Source: Bacteriovoracaceae bacterium UBA4096 (GTDB lineage Bacteria; Bdellovibrionota; Bacteriovoracia; Bacteriovoracales; Bacteriovoracaceae). Taken from it: a stretch of 32,428 nt of DNA. Location: positions 1,380 through 33,807 of the forward strand of contig DFXY01000033.1 in NCBI GenBank assembly GCA_002381945.1. The letters are read 5' to 3'. This document shows positions 1 through 7,544 of this stretch, one piece after another. The notes below the pieces were generated by a model that had not been told where the DNA came from, made no database searches, and saw only the letters and a program-made list of their open reading frames with translations. The first letter of the stretch is position 1, and each line of letters opens with the position of its first letter. The position numbers and the translations under genes were made by a program.

Positions 1-444
1 GTTCAGCTCGCTGATAATTCAATCATCATTCCAATCAATGAACCTGAAAGAGAAGGCGGAAAATCACAAATCCAGGAATTCCTGGATGTCCATAAAGGTC
101 CTGGTGTTCAGCATATCGCTCTTATGACTCCAGATATTATCTCTACCGTTGGCGAGCTGAGAGAACGTGATGTGCGTTTCTTGAATGTCCCTTCGACTTA
201 TTATGAGGGCATTCCTAACAGACCATTTAAAGTGACCGAAGATCTTAAAACTCTGGAAGCTTTAAATCTTTTGGTCGATGGTGATTCAGAAGGCTATTTG
301 TTACAAATCTTTTCTGACACTTATATTGGTCCTCTTTTCTTTGAATACATTCAGAGAAAGAATCATTGGGGATTTGGAAATGGAAACTTTCAGGCACTCT
401 TTGATGCCATCGAAAGAGATCAAATGAAGCGTGGTTACCTTTAA
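1..444 (+). CDS. hpd: 4-hydroxyphenylpyruvate dioxygenase, C-terminal part (5' end outside window)
   Basis: The reading frame is open from base 1 and gives about 147 C-terminal residues of HPPD, the Fe(II) enzyme that converts 4-hydroxyphenylpyruvate to homogentisate in tyrosine breakdown. The fragment shows the metal-binding VOC domain: GPGVQHIAL near residues 33-41 carries one iron-ligand His (H38), and GPLFFEYIQRK carries the ligand Glu (E115). It ends with the family's conserved Gly/Asn-rich FGNGNF and FDAIERDQ tail. An ATG at 124 lies inside the domain and is not the start. The stop overlaps the 3' end of the convergent permease gene by 4 bases. The upstream His ligand and true start are outside the window. 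Confidence 0.93.
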   Translation, partial: VQLADNSIIIPINEPEREGGKSQIQEFLDVHKGPGVQHIALMTPDIISTVGELRERDVRFLNVPSTYYEGIPNRPFKVTEDLKTLEALNLLVDGDSEGYLLQIFSDTYIGPLFFEYIQRKNHWGFGNGNFQALFDAIERDQMKRGYL

Positions 445-1214
445 AGAAGATAATCCTTAAAAATATCGAAAGCTAATTTTAAAATTGTTAAGAAGACTAT
501 CCCTCTTAAAAGCAGCCGGACAAATTCGTTGCCTTTTAAGAGGGCCAATTTCACACCAAGTAAAGCTCCTCCCACATTAAATAGCATCATCGGCAGAGCA
601 TACGAGAAAAGAAATTTTCCCTTGAGAACAAAGAGCAGAAGTGCAGCAAGGTTAGTTGTAAGATTAATCATTTTTGCATAGGCCGAGCCCTGAACGAAGG
701 TCATGCCCAGAAGCCCCACAAAAGCAATAATCAGAAAACTGCCTGTGCCCGGTCCGAAAAAACCATCATAAAAACCAACGACTGTTCCTATTACTATTGG
801 TTTCCATGCAGGTATAGGAATGTCCGGATTATGATCAACTATTCCAAAAGTTTTATTTCTAATAGTTAAAACAAAGACCATAAACAATAAGACCATAAAT
901 AGCGGCTTAAGAAATGCACTACTGACAATGGAAACCGTATAGGCCCCTAAAAATGAAAACAAAAAAGCACTTAAGATAGCTGGAATGATAATCGTTTTCA
1001 CATAAGGAATATGTCTGGAAAATCGATAGGTTGAAACGGCCGTACCCGTAACCGAAACCAATTTGTTAGTTCCCAGAAGGGTCACGACATTGACTCCTGG
1101 GAGAATCATCATTAAGGCCGGTAGTTGGATTAAACCTCCCCCCCCAACGATTGAATCAATGAATCCGGCACCAAAAGCAGTAAGGCAAAGAATCAGCAGT
1201 TCGGTTGTAACCAT
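441..1214 (-). CDS. TSUP (TauE/SafE) family membrane permease
   Basis: A 257-residue, almost wholly hydrophobic protein with about eight predicted membrane segments. The two family half-repeats are recognisable: GAGFIDSIVGGGGLIQLPAL near the N-terminus and GFYDGFFGPGTGSFLII in the middle, the glycine-rich helices typical of the TauE/SafE (YfcA-like) superfamily. Members move small organic or sulfur anions such as sulfite, sulfoacetate or thiosulfate across the inner membrane; the substrate cannot be told from sequence. It is divergent from the pst operon and shares its 141-base upstream region, so joint regulation is possible but not shown. No clear Shine-Dalgarno precedes the ATG. Confidence 0.85.
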   Translation of the reverse strand: MVTTELLILCLTAFGAGFIDSIVGGGGLIQLPALMMILPGVNVVTLLGTNKLVSVTGTAVSTYRFSRHIPYVKTIIIPAILSAFLFSFLGAYTVSIVSSAFLKPLFMVLLFMVFVLTIRNKTFGIVDHNPDIPIPAWKPIVIGTVVGFYDGFFGPGTGSFLIIAFVGLLGMTFVQGSAYAKMINLTTNLAALLLFVLKGKFLFSYALPMMLFNVGGALLGVKLALLKGNEFVRLLLRGIVFLTILKLAFDIFKDYLL

Positions 1215-1253
1215 ATAAATTTCATGAATCCCTGAAAAATTGATTGAGAAATA

Positions 1254-1296
1254 TTAATACAATATTAAGACTAGGTTAAGAATTCTTAAAGCATAG
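1254..1296 (+). promoter_or_regulatory. Candidate Pho-type operator: phased TTAA direct repeats
   Basis: TTAA occurs at 1254, 1265, 1276 and 1286, spacing 11, 11 and 10 bases, within the units TTAATAC, TTAAGAC, TTAAGAA and TTAAAGC. PhoB/PhoP-family regulators bind direct repeats with 11-bp period (TTAACA-like in Bacillus, TGTCA-like in E. coli). The position, just upstream of pstS and its -10 element, fits a phosphate-starvation operator. The regulator assignment is inference. Confidence 0.5.
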
Positions 1297-1316
1297 AAAG
1301 TTTATTTTTTAATCAT

Positions 1317-1322
1317 TATGAT
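1317..1322 (+). promoter_or_regulatory. Probable -10 element of the pst operon
   Basis: TATGAT matches the -10 consensus at five of six positions. The 17-base-upstream hexamer (TAGAAA) is a poor -35, as expected at an activator-dependent promoter; the phased TTAA repeats lie just upstream of it. An AGAGGA Shine-Dalgarno precedes the pstS ATG. Confidence 0.4.
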
Positions 1323-1355
1323 CTCGCTCATTAAGATTTTATAAAGAGGAAAATT

Positions 1356-2213
1356 ATGAAAACAGCTTTTTTGCTTTTGTTTATTCTTATGAGTTGTTCT
1401 CGACGTGAGCATAAACTTATCCAAAACAAGGGTTCTGATACAATCGTGAATCTAGCTCAGGCCTGGGCGGAAGAATACAAAAAGATCAAACCAGAAGTGG
1501 CGATTGCTGTCTCCGGTGGCGGTTCAGGCACGGGTATTGCGGCCTTGATTAACGGAACGGTTGATATTGCCAACTCATCCAGGGCCATAAAAGAAGAAGA
1601 AAAAGCTCAAGCTCAAAAAAATACCGGTAAAACTGTTCAGGAATTTATTGTTGGTCTGGATGCCTTAGCGGTTTTTGTTCACCCTTCTAACCCTCTGACT
1701 GGTTTAAGTCTTGAGGAAATTGCCTGCATCTATGGCGAAGGTGGTAAATGTGAAAGCTGGAGTGATGTCAGAGCGGGAACAGTTGTTCCAGGCTGTAAAG
1801 AAAATAAAATCATTCGAATTTCAAGACAATCCAATTCAGGAACCTATCAATATTTCCGTGAGGCCATTTTAGGGGAAAATACAGATTTCAAAATGGGATC
1901 TATGGACCTTAATGGTTCAAGGGAGGCCATTGATTTAGTCGAGAAAACTCCATGCGCTATTGGTTATTCAGGAATGGGTTACATCACGAAAAATGTTAAG
2001 GCTCTTTGTATTTCCGGGAAAGCTGGTAGCGATTGTGTGAGTCCATCACTAGAGACAGCAACAGATAAAACTTATCCCATTGCTCGTGAGCTTTATATGT
2101 ACACTTCCGGGGAACCTTCACTCGAAGTTAAGGCCTATATGGAATGGACCCAAAGTGACGCTGCCAAAGAAATTATTATTAAATCAGGTTATGTACCTGT
2201 TCCTAAAAAATAA
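1356..2213 (+). CDS. pstS: Phosphate ABC transporter substrate-binding lipoprotein PstS
   Basis: A 285-residue periplasmic phosphate-binding protein that delivers phosphate to the PstCA channel. The N-terminus is a short lipoprotein signal with lipobox LMSC, lipid-modified Cys at residue 14. The mature part has the PBP-like features: NKGSDTIVNLAQAWAEEY, VSGGGSGTGIAALINGTVDIANSSR, and SRQSNSGTYQYF, where Ser, Thr and Arg side chains contact phosphate in the family. Length is normal for a compact PstS. An AGAGGA ribosome site precedes the ATG. It is the first gene of pstSCAB1B2 and is probably induced by phosphate starvation through the repeats upstream. Confidence 0.95.
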   Translation: MKTAFLLLFILMSCSRREHKLIQNKGSDTIVNLAQAWAEEYKKIKPEVAIAVSGGGSGTGIAALINGTVDIANSSRAIKEEEKAQAQKNTGKTVQEFIVGLDALAVFVHPSNPLTGLSLEEIACIYGEGGKCESWSDVRAGTVVPGCKENKIIRISRQSNSGTYQYFREAILGENTDFKMGSMDLNGSREAIDLVEKTPCAIGYSGMGYITKNVKALCISGKAGSDCVSPSLETATDKTYPIARELYMYTSGEPSLEVKAYMEWTQSDAAKEIIIKSGYVPVPKK

Positions 2214-2216
2214 TAT

Positions 2217-3149
2217 ATGGAAGTAAAACTGACAGAAGCGCCAGTTCTGGCAATGGAATGGCGTAAAAAGAAGAGTAATAAACTTAAATCAGAAATTGCC
2301 ATTGAGTTTATCATCAAGGTTGGTGGATATAGCTCGATTGTACTTATCCTGGCGATTTTGTTTTTCATTCTGAAAGAGTCTTATCCCTTTCTCATGAATA
2401 ACTTTAAGTTCGACGAATTTTTCTTATCCACAAATTGGAATCCAGCCTCCGTCTCTAAAATTAATTATGGGATACTCGCCCTCTTCGTAGGAACTTTGGT
2501 GGTTACTTGTCTTTCAATGTTACTGGCAGTTCCACTGGGGCTTGCCTGTGCCTTTTACATCTCGGAATTTTGTAATCCCAAAAGCAGAGAAATTTATAAG
2601 ATATTAATTGAGTTTCTGGCCGCCATTCCTTCTGTAGTCTGGGGTTTCGTTGCGATTATGATGATTAATCCACTGATCATAAATACTTTTAATGTGCCGA
2701 TTGGACTAAATGTTTTGAATGCCTCAATTATTTTGGCATTGATGTCCCTTCCTCTCATTGTTTCAGTAGGTGAAGACGCTTTAAGAGCGGTGCCGGAGAC
2801 TTATCGCGAAGCTGCTGAGGCCATGGGTGCCACCAAGTGGGAAGTGGCCACAAGAGTTCTGCTACCGGCAGCTAAAAATGGCCTGATGGCGGCGGCCCTC
2901 CTGGGAGTGGGTCGTGCTCTGGGTGAAACCATGGCAGTGTTAATGGCAACGGGTCACTCCATTCAGATTCCTCAAAGCGTATTTGATCCTGCCCGAACAT
3001 TAACGGCAACCATTGCAGCTGAATTAGGAGAATCACCTAAAGGCGGAGAACACTATCAGGCGCTTTTTGCTATCGGCTTAGTCCTCTTCATACTCTCTTT
3101 TATAGTTAACTTATCTGCTGATTATCTTATTCGAGGCAGAAGGAAATAA
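2217..3149 (+). CDS. pstC: Phosphate ABC transporter permease PstC
   Basis: A 310-residue inner-membrane protein, one of two pore subunits of the high-affinity phosphate importer. A charged cytoplasmic N-terminus is followed by about six membrane helices. The cytoplasmic EAA coupling loop (EAAEAMGATKWEVATRVLLP, from about residue 198) contacts the ATPases, and GRALGETMAVLMATG downstream of it is the conserved PstC family motif. The start at 2217 follows the pstS stop by three bases and lacks a good Shine-Dalgarno; translation is probably coupled to pstS. An internal ATG 12 codons in is possible but has no better ribosome site. Confidence 0.94.
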   Translation: MEVKLTEAPVLAMEWRKKKSNKLKSEIAIEFIIKVGGYSSIVLILAILFFILKESYPFLMNNFKFDEFFLSTNWNPASVSKINYGILALFVGTLVVTCLSMLLAVPLGLACAFYISEFCNPKSREIYKILIEFLAAIPSVVWGFVAIMMINPLIINTFNVPIGLNVLNASIILALMSLPLIVSVGEDALRAVPETYREAAEAMGATKWEVATRVLLPAAKNGLMAAALLGVGRALGETMAVLMATGHSIQIPQSVFDPARTLTATIAAELGESPKGGEHYQALFAIGLVLFILSFIVNLSADYLIRGRRK

Positions 3150-3151
3150 CG

Positions 3152-4021
3152 ATGTTTCACCCTACTCAGCACCTCTTAAATAAAGAGATTAAGGAAAAGA
3201 GATTTAAAAATCTTTTAAGCACGCTTACTTTCTTTTTATTCTTACCGGCACTGATCATCATGTTTTGGTTATTCCTTAAAGGCTTTCCTGCTCTTTCTTG
3301 GGATTTCCTGACCCAAGATCCAATCCAAGGGATGACGGCAGGCGGGATTTTCCCAACCATCGTAGGAACTTTTTGGTTAGTGATCATAAGTGTTTTGGTT
3401 TCATGTCCTCTGGGAGTTTTGGCCGCTATCTACTTATCTGAATATGCGGCCGACAACAGAATTACTCGTATCATTCGACTGGCGATCTTAAATTTGGCCG
3501 GTGTACCAAGTATTGTTCATGCTCTTTTTGGCCTGGGCGCCTTCGTACTTTTTTTACAGATGGGAACAAGTATTCTGGCCGCTTCATTTACTCTGGCCGT
3601 TATGAACCTTCCGGTCATTATCACTTCGACCTTGGAATCTTTAAAGGCCGTGCCGCATTCATTCAGAGAAGCATCATGGAATGTGGGGGCCAGTAAACTT
3701 CAGACAATTCGCCATATTGTATTACCCAACTCAATTCCAGGAATCCTTACCGGTCTGGTCTTTTCAGTTGGACGTTCGGCAGGAGAAACCGCAGCTATTC
3801 TCTTTACCGGTGTGGCCTTTTATCTTCCTTACTTACCCCAGAGTGTTTTTGATCAATGCATGTCTTTATCCATGCATCTTTTCACCATCTCAACCCAAGT
3901 GGTAGGTGTGCCGGAAGCTTATCCTTTTGCTACCGCCTTAGTTCTCATCATGTTGATTTTGTCAGTGAATTCAATTTCAGTAGTTCTGAGAAGTTACTTC
4001 AGGACAAAGAGAAAGTGGTAA
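3152..4021 (+). CDS. pstA: Phosphate ABC transporter permease PstA
   Basis: A 289-residue inner-membrane partner of PstC with about six membrane helices. The family's GGIFPTIVGTFWLV and the cytoplasmic EAA loop EASWNVGASKLQTIRHIVLP (from about residue 173) are followed by GRSAGETAAILFTG, the PstA counterpart of the PstC motif. It begins two bases after the pstC stop and ends two bases before the pstB1 start, so the operon is read as one message. The loop should contact one of the two non-identical ATPases encoded next. Confidence 0.94.
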   Translation: MFHPTQHLLNKEIKEKRFKNLLSTLTFFLFLPALIIMFWLFLKGFPALSWDFLTQDPIQGMTAGGIFPTIVGTFWLVIISVLVSCPLGVLAAIYLSEYAADNRITRIIRLAILNLAGVPSIVHALFGLGAFVLFLQMGTSILAASFTLAVMNLPVIITSTLESLKAVPHSFREASWNVGASKLQTIRHIVLPNSIPGILTGLVFSVGRSAGETAAILFTGVAFYLPYLPQSVFDQCMSLSMHLFTISTQVVGVPEAYPFATALVLIMLILSVNSISVVLRSYFRTKRKW

Positions 4022-4023
4022 AT

Positions 4024-4782
4024 ATGAAGAAGAAGAAAATTGAGATTAAAGATTTAACAGTCGCATATCTAAAAGAGCCAGTCATTGATAAATTGAATCT
4101 GGATATTTATGAAAATGAAGTATTGGCCATTATTGGTCCTGCCAATTCGGGGAAGAGTTCACTATTAAGATGTCTCAACCGAATGCTGGATTATAATCCA
4201 GCGGCAAGGATTAAGGGTGACATTCTTCTGGATGGAGAAAGTATTTATAAGGACCAAGACTCTACTTTCCTTCGTCGTCGAATAGGCATGGTGTCTCCAT
4301 TGCCGGTTGGTTTACCTATGACGATTAAAGAAAATGTAACCTACGCTCCAAGAATGGCCGGTTGCAAGGATTCAAGTGAATTAGATTTCATTGTGGAAGA
4401 CTGCTTGAAAAAGGCTGCCCTCTGGGACGAAGTTAAAGATCGACTGGATGGTCTGGCCACCAAACTTTCTGGAGGTCAGCAACAAAGGCTGACGATAGCC
4501 CGCGCACTTTCCCATCATCCTGAAGTCCTTTGTCTGGATGAATTCTCAATCGCCATTGATCCAGTTACCACCATGAAAATTGAAGCGGTCCTGAATGAAC
4601 TCAAAAAAAATATGACCATTGTTATGGTCACCAATGTCATTAACCAGGCCAGACGTCTAGGTGATAGAACGGCCATGATGTTACATGGTAAGATTTTAGA
4701 TTTGGATCAAAACGAAAACATCTTTGGCGGCAAGGCCAAAGATATTAAAACCCAAGAATATATTGAAGGCTTATTCGGTTAA
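4024..4782 (+). CDS. pstB1: PstB-like ATPase 1: intact signature motif, no Q-loop Gln or H-loop His
   Basis: A 252-residue ABC ATPase of the PstB type. Start chosen at the ATG two bases after pstA; a longer frame from 3856 runs inside pstA. Walker A is GPANSGKSS (G38-S46), the signature is canonical LSGGQQQR (L148 onward), and Walker B is VLCLDEF with D172/E173. Two catalytic contacts are replaced: the Q-loop, usually MVFQKPNPFP, reads MVSPLPVGLP with Pro at 92, and the H-loop, usually VTHNM, reads VTNVI with Asn at 204. In ABC proteins these residues sense and hydrolyse ATP bound to the same subunit's Walker motifs, so its own site should be weak. It could still supply the signature motif to the other subunit's site. 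Confidence 0.9.
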   Translation: MKKKKIEIKDLTVAYLKEPVIDKLNLDIYENEVLAIIGPANSGKSSLLRCLNRMLDYNPAARIKGDILLDGESIYKDQDSTFLRRRIGMVSPLPVGLPMTIKENVTYAPRMAGCKDSSELDFIVEDCLKKAALWDEVKDRLDGLATKLSGGQQQRLTIARALSHHPEVLCLDEFSIAIDPVTTMKIEAVLNELKKNMTIVMVTNVINQARRLGDRTAMMLHGKILDLDQNENIFGGKAKDIKTQEYIEGLFG

Positions 4783-4785
4783 ATT

Positions 4786-5550
4786 ATGAATATCAATCAT
4801 GCTGTTAATACAAATGAGTTTAGCTTTTGGTATGGCCAGTTCCAGGCCTTAAATAAACTTACCTTTACAATTGCCGCTCACAAAATCACCTCTTTAATCG
4901 GCCCCTCTGGATGTGGAAAGAGTACTTATCTCAAGTGTCTGAACCGCATAAATGAGCGAGGCACTGAGGTCTCACATGAAGGCAGTATTCAAATATTTGG
5001 CGAAGATATTTATCATCCCCAAGTGGCCTTGCCGGAACTAAGAAAGCAAGTAGGAATGGTTTTTCAGAAACCAAATCCGCTTCCCTTAAGCATCTATGAA
5101 AATATCATTTTTGGTGCCAGGACTCATTTGAAAAATGTTAAAAATTCGGTTCTGGATGAAATGGTTGAGACTTCTCTTCACAGGGTGGGTCTTTGGAATG
5201 ATTTAAAAGGCCAACTCAATCGTCCGGCCCTTTCTCTGAGTTTAGAAAAACAACAACGCCTTTGCATCGCCCGCCTCTTACCTCTTAAACCAAAACTGCT
5301 CCTTTTAGATGAGCCTTGCTCTGCTCTGGATCCGGCGGGGATTGAAGCGATTGAGATTCTGATCAAAGACCTTAAAAAGGATTATTCTATTTTGATCGTG
5401 ACACACTCGATGAATCAAGCAAAGCGGGTTTCAGATGAGACTATCTTTATGTATATGGGTGAATTGGTAGAAATGGGTGAGACTGCGTCTTTATTTAATT
5501 CTCCTAAAGTCCCAAGGACCGCGGCCTATATTGAAGGCAGATTCGGCTAA
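4786..5550 (+). CDS. pstB2: PstB-like ATPase 2: intact Walker/Q/H motifs, degenerate signature
   Basis: A 254-residue PstB paralogue. Walker A is GPSGCGKST (G39-T47), the Q-loop is canonical MVFQKPNPLP (Q94), Walker B is LLLLDEPCSALDP and the H-loop is VTHSM (H207). The ABC signature, normally LSGGQQQR, reads LSLEKQQR (L151-R158), so both glycines and the first Gln are lost. This is the mirror image of pstB1. A PstB1-PstB2 heterodimer would therefore have one consensus ATP site, made of PstB2 Walker A/B/Q/H plus the PstB1 signature, and one degenerate site. Both proteins end in IEG-x-FG like ordinary PstB. No phoU follows. Confidence 0.9.
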   Translation: MNINHAVNTNEFSFWYGQFQALNKLTFTIAAHKITSLIGPSGCGKSTYLKCLNRINERGTEVSHEGSIQIFGEDIYHPQVALPELRKQVGMVFQKPNPLPLSIYENIIFGARTHLKNVKNSVLDEMVETSLHRVGLWNDLKGQLNRPALSLSLEKQQRLCIARLLPLKPKLLLLDEPCSALDPAGIEAIEILIKDLKKDYSILIVTHSMNQAKRVSDETIFMYMGELVEMGETASLFNSPKVPRTAAYIEGRFG

Positions 5551-5554
5551 TATT

Positions 5555-5584
5555 TTGACATCTCCCCCTGAGAGTAGCTATCGT
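5555..5584 (+). promoter_or_regulatory. Probable sigma70-type promoter of the paa operon
   Basis: A perfect -35 TTGACA lies at 5555-5560 and TATCGT at 5579-5584 with an 18-base spacer. It sits in the short gap after pstB2, ahead of the first paa-operon gene, whose AAGGGG ribosome site is at 5614-5619. Confidence 0.5.
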
Positions 5585-5624
5585 TCTAGCATAAATTTTC
5601 GTTTACACAACGCAAGGGGTTATT

Positions 5625-5945
5625 ATGTTCAAAGTCATCGCTGTCTACCGTGTCCCTCAAGACGATAATGCTAAAGCTGCTTTTGAAGAGCACTACAAGA
5701 ACATTCACACTCCCATTTGCTTACGCATTCCTGGAATTCAAGAATTAAGAACTAATAAAATTTTCGGCGGGCCGACAGGCGCTTCAAATCTTTATATGAT
5801 CGCTGAAATGTGTTTTGAAAATAAAGATGCCTGGAAGACAGCGATGAAAACTCCTGAGATGATGGAGTCTGGAAAAGATGCCATGAAATTTGCTGGTGAT
5901 CTGGTTTCAGTTCACTTTGCTGAAGAACAAATCATTAAAGCTTAA
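5625..5945 (+). CDS. EthD-domain small protein
   Basis: A 106-residue soluble protein of the EthD family, dimeric alpha/beta-barrel proteins related to muconolactone isomerase and Dabb domains and often found beside oxidative catabolic genes. The match lies in MFKVIAVYRVP, the FEEHYKNIHTPICLRIPGI helix/strand region with its conserved His, and the C-terminal LVSVHFAEEQ strand. An AAGGGG ribosome site five bases upstream supports the ATG. It leads the paa operon, ending three bases before paaF. The reaction, if any, is unknown; EthD proteins accompany monooxygenases, so a supporting role for the PaaA-like oxygenase downstream is possible. Confidence 0.8.
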   Translation: MFKVIAVYRVPQDDNAKAAFEEHYKNIHTPICLRIPGIQELRTNKIFGGPTGASNLYMIAEMCFENKDAWKTAMKTPEMMESGKDAMKFAGDLVSVHFAEEQIIKA

Positions 5946-5948
5946 ACC

Positions 5949-6737
5949 ATGAAGTCTTATGAAAACATCCTGGTTACAAAAAATTTCCAGGAACATCAGC
6001 ATATAGCTCTGATTCAATTAAATCGTCCTAAAGTTTTGAATGCTCTTTCCACTGACCTGATGAAGGAGTTGATCGAAGCAATGTTCCTTTTAGAAGATGA
6101 TAAAGACGTCCGGGTGATTATTCTGACCGGCAGTGATCGCGCTTTCGCTGCCGGAGCGGATATCGGTCAAATGGCCGAAGCCACTCCCATTGATCAGATC
6201 AATGACAATCGATTCAGAACCTGGAGACAAATGTCTCTTATCACAAAGCCTATTATAGCTGCCGTGAATGGTTTTGCCTTAGGTGGTGGGTGTGAGCTCG
6301 CCATGTCTTGTGATTTTATCATCGCTGGAGATACCGCTCGCTTCGGTCAGCCTGAAATAAAAATCGGTACTATTCCAGGCGGTGGCGGAACTCAACGTCT
6401 AACTCATGCTATTGGAAAATCCAAGGCCATGCTTGCAATCTTAACTGGTGACATGATGGATGCCAATGAAGCTGAGCGATCAGGACTTGTGGCCAAAGTA
6501 GTTCCGGCCGAAACACTGATTCAAGAAACTTTTGAAATTGCCAAAACCATTTCTGACCGTGCACCAGTAGCAGTGAAGCTTGCCAAGGAAGCGGTTAATA
6601 TTGCTTTTGAAGCAGGGTTAAGAGATGGCATGGAGTATGAGAGAAGAAATTTCTACCTCACCTTCTCTTCAAAAGACCAAAAAGAAGGTATGAAGGCCTT
6701 TATGGAAAAAAGAGAACCGAAGTACCAAGGCAATTAA
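5949..6737 (+). CDS. paaF: Enoyl-CoA hydratase, PaaF-like
   Basis: A 262-residue crotonase-fold enzyme. Both catalytic glutamates of true hydratases are present: GGGCELAMSCD (E116) and FGQPEIKIGTIPGGGGTQR (E136), twenty residues apart as in mammalian and bacterial enoyl-CoA hydratases. The oxyanion-hole region AFAAGADI is also intact. In phenylacetate breakdown PaaF hydrates 2,3-dehydroadipyl-CoA. The assignment to this pathway rests on the neighbours paaG, paaA, paaH and paaJ; on sequence alone a general short-chain fatty-acid hydratase is equally possible. It is followed one base later by paaG. Confidence 0.85.
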   Translation: MKSYENILVTKNFQEHQHIALIQLNRPKVLNALSTDLMKELIEAMFLLEDDKDVRVIILTGSDRAFAAGADIGQMAEATPIDQINDNRFRTWRQMSLITKPIIAAVNGFALGGGCELAMSCDFIIAGDTARFGQPEIKIGTIPGGGGTQRLTHAIGKSKAMLAILTGDMMDANEAERSGLVAKVVPAETLIQETFEIAKTISDRAPVAVKLAKEAVNIAFEAGLRDGMEYERRNFYLTFSSKDQKEGMKAFMEKREPKYQGN

Positions 6738-6738
6738 G

Positions 6739-7527
6739 ATGAAAACATTTGAAACCGCAAAATTTGAAATTCAAGATGGCACGGCCATCATCACCATAAA
6801 TCGTCCGCAGGTTTATAATGCCCTGAACGTTCAGGGCAAACTCGATATTATTTCGGCCATCCGTTTGGCCAATAAAGAAGATTCTGTTCGTTCTATCGTT
6901 TTGACGGCAGAAGGAAAAGCTTTCTGCTCAGGTCAGGATTTAAATGATCGCACGGTGGATGCTTCCAAAGGACCGGTAGATATTGGCCGCACCATTGAAA
7001 CAGAATGGAATCCCTTGATTGATGCCATTCGGTCTTCTGATAAATTAGTCATTGGTGCCATTCAAGGTGTTTGTGCTGGTGCAGGCCTATCCGTTGCACT
7101 TGCTTGCGACATGAAAATTGCCGCTCCTGGGGTGCGCTTTATTTCCGGATTTAGTCAGATTGGACTTGCACCTGATGCGGGCATGAGCTTCATGCTGGTG
7201 AGACAAATGGGTTATACCAAGGCCTTAGAATTCGCCTTGTTAGGTAAGCCCCTTCTCGCAGAGGCGATGCTGGAGTATAATTTCATCAATTCCATAGCTG
7301 AAAATCCTCTTCAGGAAGCTTTGAAGCTGGCCGGGGAAATCAATAACTTGGCCCCTTTGTCAGTGAAGATGGTGAAGAAGAACTTTCAATATGCTAATGA
7401 GAAAGAGCTAGGAGAAGTCTTAGACCGTGAGAAATATGTACAGCGGTATCTTGGCTTTTCGCAGGATTACAAGGAAGGTGTAAGTGCTTTCCTCGAAAAA
7501 AGAAAACCACAATTTAAAGGTCTTTGA
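6739..7527 (+). CDS. paaG: Ring-1,2-epoxyphenylacetyl-CoA isomerase, PaaG-like
   Basis: A 262-residue crotonase-family protein. Unlike its neighbour it lacks the two hydratase glutamates: the positions read GAGLSVALACD and RFISGFSQIG. It keeps an aspartate in IGLAPDAGMSFML (D146), matching the catalytic Asp of PaaG and related delta-isomerases. The SGQDL oxyanion-hole motif is typical of PaaG. PaaG converts the ring epoxide made by the PaaABCE oxygenase into an oxepin-CoA. Tight spacing to paaF and an 18-base gap to paaA support one operon. Confidence 0.85.
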   Translation: MKTFETAKFEIQDGTAIITINRPQVYNALNVQGKLDIISAIRLANKEDSVRSIVLTAEGKAFCSGQDLNDRTVDASKGPVDIGRTIETEWNPLIDAIRSSDKLVIGAIQGVCAGAGLSVALACDMKIAAPGVRFISGFSQIGLAPDAGMSFMLVRQMGYTKALEFALLGKPLLAEAMLEYNFINSIAENPLQEALKLAGEINNLAPLSVKMVKKNFQYANEKELGEVLDREKYVQRYLGFSQDYKEGVSAFLEKRKPQFKGL

Positions 7528-7544
7528 GAATAGGAGAATAATCC

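Noticed and set aside
3856..4023. Longer N-terminus for pstB1 starting inside pstA
   Set aside because: It would overlap pstA by 166 bases and add 56 residues with no resemblance to ATPases; the ATG at 4024 gives the usual PstB length.
5555..5592. TTGACA paired with TAGCAT (5587-5592) as the paa promoter
   Set aside because: The spacer would be 26 bases; TATCGT at 5579 gives 18 and is preferred.
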